DNA of 64,000 bases from Phyto melanocephala (Eukaryota > Arthropoda > Insecta > Diptera > Rhinophoridae): assembly GCA_941918925.1 (NCBI GenBank), contig OW799237.1, positions 11,265,201 through 11,329,200 on the forward strand, given 5' to 3'. Below, piece after piece: positions 1 to 11,265 of this stretch (position 1 is its first letter; each line of letters starts with the position of its first letter). The notes under the pieces were generated by a model. The model was not told where the DNA came from and ran no database searches. It saw only the letters and a program-made list of their open reading frames with translations. The position numbers and the translations under genes are program-made.

Positions 1-2192
1 AAAAAAAAAAAAATGTGTTTTAGCACAATTATGGTGAAAAAATACCAATTTTTAAAGCTATTTTTATAATTTTAAATTTCCTGATGCCATCCCTGACCTT
101 CATACAACCCTGTTATGAAAATATAAGTCGATTTTGTTCTAAACACCCTCTCTGTGTATGTTTTGGATTCCTCTTAATTTGAACGGATTTGTATCTGTTT
201 TCTAAAATAAGAAGTATCGATTTTCAAGAGACTTTAACGAAACCCAGTATTAACGAAAGTTTTTCAAAATTTTACTAGAACAAGTTAACTGAAGTACATA
301 ATTATAAACTAGAGTAAAGTGTTATTAAATTTACTAGATTAATGCCAACTTTAATACAGCAGATTTTATATTAACGGTAACACTAAATTGCATGCATACT
401 TTTAGCTATTTCTAGTATACTGTAGCCTATAACAACAACACTAAAGTATTTTAATTGCATTGCATTTCGGGCAAAAAGAAAAAAAACGCAAACTAAACGA
501 TGAACTATAAATTGTCGATTGCAATTTCTAGAGCAATACGAATACGCGTTAAAAACCCTAAACAAAAAGAAAATTATTTTCGCTTTCAGTTATCATGGTT
601 TTGTTTTTACTCCCCCTAAATAGAGCCTTTATAGAAACAACAACAAAAATAATTACTTTTTCCTTCAAACCTTTTTAGAACTTGGCTCAATTATCGTTCA
701 ACAGCAATCACAGAAAACAATCAATTTATGCCTTATTTGAAAAACAGTTTTTTGCATTGATTTATTCTCTTTCCCTGATTCTCTCTGTAGGCGTTTAGTT
801 AGTGGTGTGTGTTGCATGCGTGTGTTTGTTTAGTTAAAGCCTCGCATGTTTGTTTGCGTTTGTGTACGTTTTCCAGGCTTCAAGTTTATGTGTAGTCGAT
901 GTCATTTTCAAACCAAAAAATTTAGGTCGCGTTTTGTGGTCAATTTACTATACAATTTGTTTTGTAATACAAATTTCGTTTGAATTTACTTGTGTGTGTG
1001 TGTGTCTGCGAGTGCATGTTTGCTGGTATTGAGGTTTGTTAAAAATGTGGTCATTTCAAGCATAAATTGATAAAAAAAAGAATTAAGAGAAAAATGAAAA
1101 TTTTGGCAGCAGTTTGTTGTGGGAAATTTTGAATATAAATTGAAAAAAAAAAATCATTTAACATGATATTTGGTTTCCAGATATTTTCAAATATATTTTT
1201 ACCCAATTCTCATTTAAAAATTATTCTGGGTACAATTTAATATTCTAAAAGGTTGCTAAAGTTTAAAATGTATATATTTCTTTTTATAGAAAAATTTTGC
1301 ATATTTTTTAATATAGATTTTTTTTTAAATTATCTGTAAATTTATAAAAAATTTCTTTTGTAAAAAAATTCTTGAAAACTACTTTTTACAAAAAAATATT
1401 TTTAAAATATTTTTTTATACATTTTGCAAAAAAATATTTTACACTGTAAAAAAATTGTACATTTTAAAATTTTTCTAAGAATATTTTTGGGTTTTTAAAA
1501 CAATTTTTTAATAATTTTATTTTAAAGAACTAAAATTAAAAAATTTTATTTATATCAATTTTTTTGGTAAATATTACAGAGATCAATAATCTTTTAAATT
1601 AAACAAACAAATATATTAAGTTTCAAAGTATATTCTTTAATGTTATAATGTTAAATTTTATAATAAAATTTATTTTAAATTTTTTTTGTCTACCAATTTT
1701 ACTTGCAAATTTTCACAGCTAGGACACAGTCATATAATAGTTTTGTGTATGTAAGTTTCACAAACACGTCTATTACCATAGGAAAAGGAATAATTCAATA
1801 ATACAAAATTACATATTAATTCTTATATGTGAAGTGAACATTGTATTAAGATCACAAATAAAATAGATTTATTTAGACAACCCAGCAATTTATAAAATTC
1901 AATAAATAATAGAAATTAATATTAAACATTTAAAACAGGTGTTTGAACATTTCGACCGCTGTTTTTAACTTAAATGCTGCTACACTACTACTGTGATATG
2001 TTTTTAACAGTTTTAAACAGTTTACAAAATCTATAAGTATTTTCTTTTGTAACAGTTTTTAATATTTTATTTGGTTGTTGGATTTAAGCTGGTCTATATG
2101 CATTTCACTGGTGCTTATACCAGATCATCAGTAGACCTTTTACCCAAATTTTTGAAAAAGTTTTAAAATGTTATAAGTTTTATTTTTAAATT
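1..2192. other. AT-rich noncoding DNA, no gene seen
   Basis: Begins with a poly(A) run, carries a short GT microsatellite near 990-1005, and is almost pure A/T homopolymer-rich sequence from about 1,180 to 1,700. The few open frames (for example 383-565 minus and 850-1032 plus, 60 codons each) have no recognisable motif and are taken as chance. Confidence 0.7.
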
Positions 2193-2516
2193 CTTATTAA
2201 CAAAATAAGAATTCAAAAATAAAAAACTATAAAAAACTTCCTCAAAAACCCAACCAAAATTTTTTTCTTATTAAAGTATTTTATTTTTCTTATCCATTAA
2301 GAGCATATCCCGAATAATTAAGTAAATTATTTAAAAATGAAAAATTTTATTTTTCGGTTGCCATTTATACACATTTAGTGTTAACCAACGGTTAGCCAAA
2401 TGTGAAATGGATAAGAAAAATAAAATACTTTAATAAGAAAAAAATGTTGGTTGGGTTTTTGAGGAAGTTTTTTATAGTTTTTCGTTTTATTTTTGAATTC
2501 TTATTTTGTTAATAAG
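2193..2516. repeat. Long inverted repeat (foldback), arms about 106-111 bp
   Basis: The left arm (2193-2298) and right arm (2406-2516) are near-identical reverse complements. They differ by a 4-5 bp indel and very few substitutions, and are separated by a loop of about 107 bp. Each outer end is itself a small palindrome, reading CTTATT then AATAAG. The shape fits a foldback MITE or a locus able to make a long hairpin RNA. No target-site duplication is obvious and no open frame spans it. Confidence 0.85.
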
Positions 2517-3024
2517 TCACACAACCAACTAAATATAATAGCAGCGGGATTATTTAGCTTCAAAGTTAATTATCTTGAGATAACATTTTTGTTTAAAAAA
2601 TTAAAAAAAATTTATTTCTGATACGAAACAAAAAAATAAATGTTTAAAGAGCGAAAAAATTATATTTTAAAAACAAAACTACAAAAGATTAATTTTTTTC
2701 TTATCAAATGTTTTGCTGGGTTTTTTCATTCTTTCAAGTATTTAAATTTTATTTATTTAAAAATTTTTTTATATTAAATTTTAAAACCCTAAGATTGCAA
2801 AGAAAACTTTAAGACAAAATTTAAATGAATTAAATACACACAAATACACAACAGGTGACAAAATGATGGAAAACAAAATAATAAAAAATTTTATTTGTAA
2901 TTGTTGTAAAGCATTTATTCAGGCTTAAGTTAATTTTTATAAACTATTAAACTTCCTACAATACGCTGGAAAAATTTCCTCCAACCACCTTCTTCTGTTC
3001 GATATCTATTTATAGTGCTTTTAA

Positions 3025-3140
3025 CGGATGGACAGACAGACGAACATGACTATATCATCTTCAAGACTAGGACCCAAAACTTATACATGTTTTATGCAGT
3101 TTAAATTAATATTTCGATGTGTTGCTAACAAAATGATATT
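3025..3140 (+). repeat. (GTCY)n-type dispersed dipteran repeat fragment
   Basis: A short GGACAGACAGACGAAC tract is followed about 75 bp later by ATTTCGATGTGTTGCTAACAAAATGA. That arrangement is shared with the fragment at 28,520-28,645, and the distal part is the reverse of the one at 7,572-7,668. Dispersed dipteran elements with a GACA/GTCY microsatellite (mini-me / DINE-like elements) are known; assignment to them is by memory of the motif. Confidence 0.55.
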
Positions 3141-3659
3141 ATTTTAAATTAATTAATAGAACTTTATCTGCCATATAATAAATATTTTAAATAAAATGTA
3201 TGTGTTTCATCCCAAAAAACAATCCAAAAAGCTTACCAAACTGCAATAATATTAAAGTTAATGTTTGTATACAATATATAATCATTATTATGTCAGTAAA
3301 TTTTATTATCGTAGTAAAAAGGTGTTTTTGTTTTAACACTCTGCTCAATTGTTGACAGCACTACCTTCCCCTTTCACTACAGCTTCTGAATTTTGAATAA
3401 ATTTTGTACACCTTAGCAAATTACAATGTCTCTGGGCAACGGTTAAAGTATTAGTGTTAAAGTAAGTGTTTTTGTTCAATGAAAATTACCATTTCTATTT
3501 ATTTGTGTTAGTGTATGTGTAAAAAGGCATTGAAAAGTACTACAAAAATACTTCTAACACATAAAGAAGCGAAACAGTTACTTCAGGCCGTGTGATCTTA
3601 ACGTTGCAAAGCTAATGAATGAGAATGAATAACAATAAAATATAAATTAAATGTTTTTA

Positions 3660-4330
3660 AGGGAGATCGATTATTCGACTTTTTTCAAAAACTGGTTTTT
3701 AGATATTCTGAATAGTTACTCAATAAAAAAAACCGGGTTTCGGCTAAGCATTTAAAAAGTTAACCGGTTTTTTTTTCGAATAAACAATAACACAAAAATC
3801 AAATCATTTACTGTAATAAAAAAATTATTTAAATAAAATCAAAACAATTTACAAAGGTAAAGGACGAACAAAGTATACTGCAGTCATGACAGAAATATTT
3901 TTAAGAATTTTTGGAACATATTTATACATAGTTATGCATATAAACATATGCACTTGCATTAATAAAAAAAATATATGTATGTATATGTAGATAACAACTT
4001 AACATATGTGAGACCGCATTATTCAATTAAAATAATTGTAATTAAAAATTTTGCCTTATATAAAGCACCAAGTAATCTATTTACCCTTTCAAATCCCTTA
4101 TGACACTTAAAAAAAATCCTCCAAAATGAGTTTTTTATGATTGAATTTTGTAGGGTATTTCGTATGTACTATTCAGCTTATAACAATAACCGGTTTTTTT
4201 GTAGCAAAATAACCGGTTTATTCGATGTTGGAAAAATGGGTATTTTAAAATATTCGGCTTCCAAAAAACCTAAAAAAAAACGGTTAAACCGATTGAATAA
4301 TAACCGTTCGATCATCTTAATGCTTATACA
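3660..4330. repeat. CCGGTTTTTT-rich segment, possible decayed repeat
   Basis: Two blocks, 3,663-3,790 and 4,180-4,320, are dense in AACCGGTTTTT-like words and in ATCGATTATTCGAA-like words, in partly opposite orientation. They could be the ends of one decayed element of about 660 bp, but the match is too loose to define boundaries. The interval between is AT-rich without an open frame. Confidence 0.3.
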
Positions 4331-4381
4331 TGGTATACAAGAGTAGGCAGAGAATAAATAGGAACTGCCGCCTTTTTTGTA

Positions 4382-4506
4382 ACTCGCTATAGCTTAATCG
4401 CTACCGCTTAAACTCAAAAAATATATATTTAGAAGATATATAATAGCCAAAAATGTTTTTATATATTTTTAAGAGTTTAAGAGATAGAGTTTAAGCTGCA
4501 GCGAGT
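4382..4506. mobile_element. TA-flanked foldback MITE
   Basis: The two halves of this 125-bp segment are imperfect reverse complements over about 45 bp. The ends read ACTCGCT and AGCGAGT, and TA lies immediately outside on both sides (4380-4381 and 4507-4508). A TA duplication is the signature of Tc1/mariner-mobilised elements. It has no coding capacity, so it would have to be moved in trans. Confidence 0.65.
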
Positions 4507-5951
4507 TATAGAATAAGACTGCTGATTGCAATAAATTTGATATCAGTGTATTCAGTACAATATTTTCAATGTAAAGTAAACATTTTTACTTATAATAAGA
4601 TTGTAAAAAAATTTGTTTTTACATAAAATATTTGGTTGTGTATATAGTCAACAATCTAGTATACACAACACCATGATTAGAATTTTTGTCTGTCTGTCTT
4701 TCTGCCTTCCTCTATTTCTCGCTGAGCTTAATTGGCTCAAAATTAAATACTAATTAGGTATTGAATTAACTTGTTATGACATTATATTAATACCTGGATT
4801 AAATAAAATTTTTTGTCGTAAAAAAAACCTTATTACTGGCAGAAAAATTTAAATAGTTTTTAAAATCGTATTTGAAATAAATAAAATTTCACAACAGCTT
4901 TCTTCAACGAGTTTCAAATGTCATATTGTACACAGATATTTAACAGCATTATTGGTTATACTGAAGCACACATATGCGAAGAAAAACAATGAATGTGTTT
5001 GTGTATTGCTTCAGTAGCTGCTAGTATATGGAAGAGTGTTAATGTCATTTGAAGAAACAGTAAGCGATTTTTAGTCAGGACTATTATTGTATTTAATTCT
5101 TTTCTTACAAAAATGTATAATCAATTATTGCTTTATAGTTTATTTATTTATTTTCGTAATATAAGGCCTAATGTCCAAAAAAAATTATTAAAAAAAAAAA
5201 AATAGACCTGATATCATAGAAACATAAAGAGGATAAAAGTTCCAAACTATATATAATAATGTAATAATACAAGAACAAATTTTAAGTTAAGGCTTCCACT
5301 TAGCGCAACTTTATTGTACGAAAAAAGTGCCTGAAATGATTTTCGGGTAATGATAATTTAAAGCATTTTTGTATCTTAAATTTAAAAGAAAAAAGTATTA
5401 ATGCAATGAGAGACAACGGGCTCTAGATCAGCATATATTTAATGTCAAAGCATGTCTATAGGTGAAGTGGGTAAAACTCACACCTTTAAAGATAGGAAGA
5501 GATATATGATGGCAGACAGGGGTAAAGGTTAAGGCACACGATATCAGTCAAAATTTAATTTGAATGTTAGAGTTATTTTTAATTTAGATTTATGACACTC
5601 TAATAAAAATACACGTATTTCCCGTAGATATTAGCAGCCGCCATTTGTCTATACAAAAATTAAAAAATTAGGATATTCTTCTTTACACACTGAAAAGTCA
5701 CATCAAGTTCTCTGTGTGGCTTATTACATAGATTTTAATAAAACCCTTTACCAGTGGTTCCAAGGACATCTAAATATAGCAATGCAATTTTATTTGTAGT
5801 TTCTATAATATTCATTTAAGTACAAAAAATTATTTTTTCTGCAACCTTATGAATGGGGGGAAGAAAAAAGTAGAGACCGTCTGTTGTCCTGTGTGTTGGT
5901 TAAATTTTAATTTTTAAAACCTTGAAACGTTAAACAGACCTGTTAATGGTA
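4507..5951. other. Noncoding, nothing recognised
   Basis: AT-rich DNA with a GTCTGTCTGTC tract near 4,688 and no open frame or paired repeat that I can support. The stretch next to the downstream transposase (about 5,850-5,950) does not show an end matching a terminal inverted repeat. Confidence 0.6.
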
Positions 5952-6854
5952 TTAGCGTTTCGAAAAAAAATTAATTATTGGGCATGATAGTGACACCAAA
6001 GTGCCAGCTGTTGTCCATAGAATAGAGATTGATTTGAAACTGACTGACTCCTTTTCAACAAATTGTACATTATTTTTTCTGAACCATTCGATGGTTTCGC
6101 TGGAATAATGAATTGTTGCTAAATCAGGCCAGAATATTGGGGGCGTAGAATGGAGATTATACAACGACAACAAACGTTTTTGTAAACACTCTTTTATGTA
6201 CATTTGTCTATTTAATGTACCACGTAACACAAAAGGCTTTGTGAATTTACCACAGCTGCAAATTGCTTGCCACACTAAGAACTTTTTCGCAAATTTGTCA
6301 ACCTTTTTATATTTAAAAATTTTCCTTACACCTCCTCTCATAAATGCAGTGTAGTATTGACATCCAGGAATTTGTTTGAAATCCTCTTTGACATACGTTT
6401 CGTCATCCATTAATATGCAGCCTTTAAAATTGTTGAGAACTGTCTTCAGCAGTTTTCTTGCTCGTTTTTTTGCCCTTCGATCAACTTCAGAACTTCTGTT
6501 TGGTACTTTTATTACTTTGTATGATCTTAGCTTAAATTTTTTCTTTACTTTTTGAACATACATATGAGAAACGTTAAACTTTTTTGCCAAATCCCGAGTT
6601 GACATGTTTGGTTTAGACACTAGCGCATTCTTCACTTTTAACGCCATTTTATTATTAACAAAACCGGGAGTTCGGCCAGATCCGCGTTTTCTTTCAGTGG
6701 ATTGGGTCTCCCTGAACCGGTTTATGACATTCCGCGCAGTCGCTCGGGACGTTCCTGTTAGCCTTGCTATAGCTGCAAAAGAGGCATTAGGGTTAACCAA
6801 AAAAGTGTCCACAATGTTTTTTCTCTGATTTTGTAATTTTGCTGTTGACGCCAT
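5952..6854 (-). pseudogene. Tc1/mariner-superfamily transposase, C-terminus lost
   Basis: A 300-residue open frame on the minus strand starts with ATG at 6854. The N-terminal half has two helix-turn-helix stretches (about residues 23-47 and 84-106) separated by a basic RGSGRTPGF linker, the usual paired-like DNA-binding layout. The catalytic core shows the first aspartate in MDDETYVK (residues 149-156) and a second in PPIFWPD (238-244), followed by HYSS and EWFRKNN. It matches the element at 51,576-52,822 collinearly up to FVEKE at residue 269. There the family sequence stops: the NPPNC...RPIE block carrying the third acidic residue is absent and the last 31 residues are unrelated. With the third catalytic residue missing it should be inactive, although the rest of the frame is open. 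I could not find terminal inverted repeats. No promoter was recognised. Confidence 0.85.
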
Positions 6855-7260
6855 AATCGATGATCAAAAACTAAATTGGTGATTCTCAGTTTATTGCTAA
6901 CAAATCATAAAGTTTTAAAAGTAACGGAACTTTTTTTACATAGTTTGTTTTCATCACAATATTCGCATCTTAATTTGTAAAAAATTTTTTGTTTACATGC
7001 TTTAAACACCAAAACCTAACTAATTGGAATTTTTTTCATATGTATGGATCAAGTATGGTAATAAAAATTCTACTTCGTGGAATCCCATAAATCTCTAAAT
7101 GAAATGAAAGGATTGACAACAGTGCATAAACTATGAAAAAGTGCGAAATAAAAGATATCATCAGGAACAACATATTTTGTTGTTGTTGTTTTTCACCCCA
7201 TCAATGTGTGTATCAAAGGGAAGGCTTTTACCTTTAAAGTACAGGGTACGACCATAGAAA
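6855..7260. other. 5' flank of the transposase, noncoding
   Basis: AT-rich sequence that should include the upstream end of the transposon. No sequence here matches the ends of the related element at 51,576-52,822, and no reverse complement of the far flank was found. Confidence 0.5.
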
Positions 7261-7264
7261 TTAA

Positions 7265-7553
7265 TACCCCTATTATGGTTCTCTACTCAACTTAGTTTGG
7301 TTGTGTGAGAGTCAACCCAACTTATGCACAACCAAACTCATTTTAGGTATTGTGATACTCAACTGTTTTTAGTTGAGTTTCACAACGTTTCAACGTTTTT
7401 GTCGACCAAATTTTTTAAAAGTTGAAAACGGTAATGCCACGAAAAAATAGATACACAACTGAATAGTCAACTGTAAGTTGAGTTGAGAATGGCAATGTCA
7501 ATTTGCCAAAGACAACCAAACTGTTACAAAAGTGGAGAACCGCAATAGGGGCA
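7265..7553. mobile_element. TTAA-flanked MITE (piggyBac-like)
   Basis: The left end TACCCCTATTATGGTTCTC (7265-7283) and right end (7535-7553) are reverse complements at 16 of 19 positions. TTAA lies just outside at 7261-7264 and 7554-7557. A TTAA target is characteristic of piggyBac-type transposition. The 289-bp body also holds smaller internal palindromes around ACTCAACT/AGTTGAGT. No coding capacity. Assignment to piggyBac rests on the TTAA alone. Confidence 0.65.
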
Positions 7554-7571
7554 TTAATAATTTGTATCTAT

Positions 7572-7668
7572 TTTTATACCCTCCACCGAAAAAATGGTGG
7601 GGCTATATTTCTTTTGTCATTCCGTTTGTAACAGATCGAAATATCCATTTTGGACCCCATAAAGTATA
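7572..7668. repeat. (GTCY)n-type dipteran repeat, proximal part
   Basis: Contains TATACCCTCCACC, a small hairpin (CCACC, A-rich loop, GGTGG), and TTGTCATTCCGTTTGTAACA followed by GACCCCATAAAGTATA-like sequence. This combination recurs throughout calyptrate fly genomes as I remember them. It is interrupted at 7,669 by a MITE and resumes at 8,030 with the GACGGACAGACGGAC tract. Confidence 0.6.
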
Positions 7669-8029
7669 TGTGACCTTCTTTGAGAAAAGGGACCTAGTGT
7701 GCCAAAAAACCGGTTTAAACTTAAGAGTGGATTTTGTTGCCTAAAAGAGTGTAGAATAAGATGAAATGAGTTAGATTTCAGATAAAAATTTATTTACCCC
7801 ATAAAAGCGAACAAAAGGAACTTAGGAAAATTGATAAAAATGAGAAAAACATAATTCTTTTTTAGACATGACGTCACCAAAGTCGGCACCCAATCATAAC
7901 TAACCATACCAAATCGCATCTCCCAACTGAAGGTGTGTCCACGGTGATAACGCGTTATGAAACTTTAAATGCGTTTTTCTCAAAACTTTATTTTCACACA
8001 CTAGGTCCCTTTTCTCAGAGAAGGTCACA
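7669..8029. mobile_element. TA-flanked MITE inserted in the dipteran repeat
   Basis: The ends, TGTGACCTTCTTTGAGAAAA... (7669-7701) and its reverse complement (7997-8029), differ at one position over 33 bp. TA lies outside each end (7667-7668, 8030-8031). Counting flanking symmetry, the arms reach 37 bp. The 361-bp element splits a (GTCY)n-type repeat whose two halves lie at 7,572-7,668 and 8,030-8,180, so it inserted after that repeat. The open frame at 7532-7744 reads across the junction and is not a gene. Confidence 0.75.
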
Positions 8030-8180
8030 TATATTTTCTGAGTTCTGAAATAATTTTATGACGACGGACAGACGGACGTACATCGCTAGAACGTCCGTCT
8101 GTCCGTCTGTAGAAAACACGATAGAGCTCGAACCGTAAATGTTAGGGAGCTCAAATTTTGCCGGAATGTTTCTTATACAC
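8030..8180. repeat. (GTCY)n-type dipteran repeat, distal part with perfect hairpin
   Basis: GACGGACAGACGGACGT at 8063-8079 and its exact reverse complement at 8091-8107 form a 17-bp perfect stem with an 11-nt loop. This is followed by AGAAAACACGATAGAGCTCGAA... and GAGCTCAAATTTTGCC, which resembles the core of the common calyptrate repeat. The minus-strand frame at 8015-8362 is a by-product of this repeat. Confidence 0.6.
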
Positions 8181-8359
8181 AAGGTTTGTTTGTATTGAAA
8201 AAAGGCTAAATCAGAATTTAAGAAAAAGAATTTCTGGTCGTAATGCAAGAGTATGTTCAAAAACTCATGTCCTTTCAACATCGAATAAAATGCGGTTGTG
8301 TCTAAACGCATTGACGTAGAGCAATGGAACTTCGAAAGCATAATTTCTGAGTAAAAAAA

Positions 8360-9000
8360 CATCTACGAGAAGGCGTTCTATTCAGCAAGAATTGGCTCAT
8401 TCTTCACTACGGCGCATTTTAATAAAACAATTACCATTATTCCCATATAAAGTTAAGGTGAGGCAAAAATTAAAGTCTGCAGATCCCCGGTGACTTCTAA
8501 ATTTTGCTGTTAAATTTTAATAGATGGTCAAAAATTAAATCAACTTCACTTAAAATTTAATGATGAATAATGATGAAGAATTGTAGCGGCGTGGTTTTTT
8601 AAATTCTAAAAGCAAAACACCAACGCTAAGTCAACCTCCATTCGGTGTACAGTATGATGTGGCATTACATTTGAAAATATTATTGGATGTTACTTCTTCG
8701 AAAATGAAAATGGAGGTGCTCTTTAAACAGATCTGAGTAGTGATTTCAGTAGGTTGAAACCAATGCCCTAGGCACATTGGCATTTGTAAATCTAATTTTT
8801 GGAGAGCGAAGATTTTTTAAGACCCGACCAATTTCTGTGGATTTTTTTTGATTAAGCGAGTATATATGAACAAGCCGGAGATAATTCTTGAACTTAACGC
8901 CAATATTGTTGCAGAAATTCATGCGCTATTGCCACAAATATTGAAAGATGTTATGGATAATGCTCTTATACGAGCCCTTCATTACGAAGCTAGAAATTAA
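8360..9000 (+). pseudogene. Tc3-like (DUF4817-type) transposase relic A
   Basis: Decayed plus-strand transposase. Visible pieces, in order: RRSIQQELAHSSLRRIL (second helix-turn-helix and linker region) near 8,365; PPFGVQYDVAL near 8,640; LIFGERRFF (after the second catalytic aspartate) near 8,800; and the C-terminus NKPEIILELNANIVAEI...LPQILKDVMDNAL, ending at the TAA at 9000. Many stops and frameshifts separate them. The family, as I recall it, has an N-terminal DUF4817 helix-turn-helix domain and a DDE core with FSDEAHF and QDGATCHT motifs. The first catalytic block is not recognisable here. Confidence 0.65.
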
Positions 9001-11084
9001 GGTTATTTAAGTGACATTATTTTATACTTATTTTAAGAAAATTGCATTTTTCACGTTTTATAACAAACAAAAAAACAAAAGTTTTAAAATATAAAAACAA
9101 AAAAGTGATTTATTGTTTAAAACAATCGGTTTTGAAACACTCTGTAAAAAATGAGGTCCGAAGTAAAGTAACGGATGTCTATAATTTTGTTTTGGCCCAT
9201 TAAAAAGGGTTTTAAAAAGGGTATTAAAGCTTTGACCACTGTATTGGATTACAATCAAATTCCAAATCCAAAATAACATCCCCAAAACAGGGCTCGCAAC
9301 TTGCAATTAGAATCTAAGATATGCTGCTCTAAGGCATTATTATAATTTTAAAGGATATAAGTATCCTAGCCTACTGCTTGTTATATAATTCTTTTGAATT
9401 TAACTTAATTAAGTAAATTAAGGTTAAGCGAAAATGATTTGAAAAAATTACTCTTTAGGCCTTTTAAACATTTTTATACTTCATTGGGGTTAAAAATTGC
9501 TAACAACTAAAAGGCCTGACTTCCTATGGTATCAAATTCAGTAAATTTGCGATTTAATAATAATTAAAACTGAATATTACCACAAAATGAAAGAAATTTC
9601 ACATTAAATCCAATCTGGCAAATATTTGTTCTTTTATCTGAGAGCTCTCTGTAAACTTTATAAGCATAAACCAAAATAACGTAATAAATTTAGTCAGTAG
9701 GGGTTTTGGTTAATGGCATAATGGCATACAAAGACACTCAAACACATGTACACATCTTAGTAAATGTACATCTTTAAGAACATTATTGTAAATATAATTT
9801 AATTTGGTCAACACCAGGCGAACGTACACACAATTTAAGTCCCTTTAATCTATAAATTAATGTTGTTGGGACAAAGGACAATCTTTGTTTATGAACAATT
9901 GCAGTAGTTTGTTAAACTAGTTACATTTTGGATTAACATTAAACCTAATGAGGTTTTATTATAAGATTAAAGCCTTTGTCATGCAGCATAATGAAAAGGG
10001 AATTATAGATTATCAAAATGGGGTTTAAGGCCACTGATTAATGTATAATTAGGTTGCAGAAATTTGTGCTTTTCTTTTATATACATATTTTGTAATAATT
10101 TTACTTATAATTTAAAGGCAAACTTCTTAAGTGAATTCAAAGTTAAAAACCCATAAATGTCTCTTCTGCAATTAAATCCTTTAAATTACTATCAGCCTTA
10201 ACGATACTCATGGCAAATCAAAAACTCATTAAACAGAAAATCAACTCTATAAATTTTCAATCAATTGACACTTTAATTGCCATAATTAGTTTTTCAAATA
10301 ATCAACGTACTAATTGTTGAAGTGAAAATGAAACTGATGCTTGTTAGCTTGCCACACTCTTGCTGGTTACTCACATAAAAAATAAAAGCAAGCAAAAACA
10401 GAAAACATTCATACTTGCAAGTTGCAACCCATTCATGAAAGAACATTTATTTTAGTTTTTTCTTTCTTTCTGTCATCAAGTAAGAAGATGAACAGCACAT
10501 ACATATAAATACAAATCAATAAAATGAACGACAAATTTTATAACTTTCAAAGGCATAAACATTGCAACAACAACAATATTGATTTGCTTGTTGCAGAACT
10601 ACGAAAAAGAGTGGGAAAAAACATTTCGCTGTTGCATGTGTTACGCAGGCAATCGTAAGTAAATAATAATAAAAAGAGTATAAAAACAACAAATTGTTGC
10701 CATAAAATTGTTGACAACTTATCAATGAGAAATTGTTGCAAACAATCGTAATAACTACTACCGTACGGGTAAATGTTAAATACAAGACAAGCAATATTTT
10801 AAGACACAAGAAAAAAGAAAACGAAAAACGAGTAACAACATAAAATTATTTATATGAACTCGAATAATAAACTGATGAACTAAATAACTTCCAATAAACA
10901 CCCAGAAACTGCACTGAAAGAAAAAACATTGAGTTTTTAGTCTACTTTTTATATCCTTCACATCACAGTAAAAAGGGTACAAATAGGTTTGTTGTTCAAT
11001 GTGGAATTTCTTCAATTTTCATCTCCGACCCCGTAAATTATATGTTTTCTGAAAGATTATAATTAGGGGGGGTCAATTAGGCAT
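9001..11084. other. Noncoding, nothing recognised
   Basis: AT-rich sequence without a supportable gene. The minus-strand frame at 10516-10809 is rich in CAA/TTG triplets and lacks any motif, so it is treated as chance. A region around 9,900-10,420 is less homopolymeric and could be intronic or regulatory, but I have no evidence for either. Confidence 0.6.
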
Positions 11085-11265
11085 GTCTATCTGTCTGTCC
11101 GTGTGTATGTTGAAATCAACTTTTTGAAGCCCTTAGACGTTTCCAAGACCCGTGTAGTTTACCAAAATATCAGGAATATTCGGGGCAGATCGGTATTGAA
11201 AATTAGAAAAATCGCTCTATAAACAACTGAGATATGATAAAAAAACCTAGACTACCTCTTCTTTT
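11085..11265 (+). repeat. GTCTGTCTGTCC / TTGAAATCAACTTTTTGAAG dispersed repeat, copy 1
   Basis: Runs GTCTGTCTGTCCGTGTGTATG, then TTGAAATCAACTTTTTGAAGC, AAGACCCGTGTAGTTTACC, AAAATATCAGGAATATTC and GAGATATGATAAAAAAACC. The same order is present, inverted, at 30,257-30,435, and a shorter piece at 48,355-48,405. I remember this repeat as common in blowfly-like genomes. It has no coding capacity that I can see. Confidence 0.65.

Noticed and set aside
5952..7100. Searched for terminal repeats around the transposase at 6 kb matching the AGGGGTGTCTCG ends.
   Set aside because: None found on either side, so the element's limits are left undefined.
10516..10809. Overlapping minus frames rich in leucine/cysteine.
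   Set aside because: Antisense of CAA/ACAAC-type triplet repeats, not a gene.
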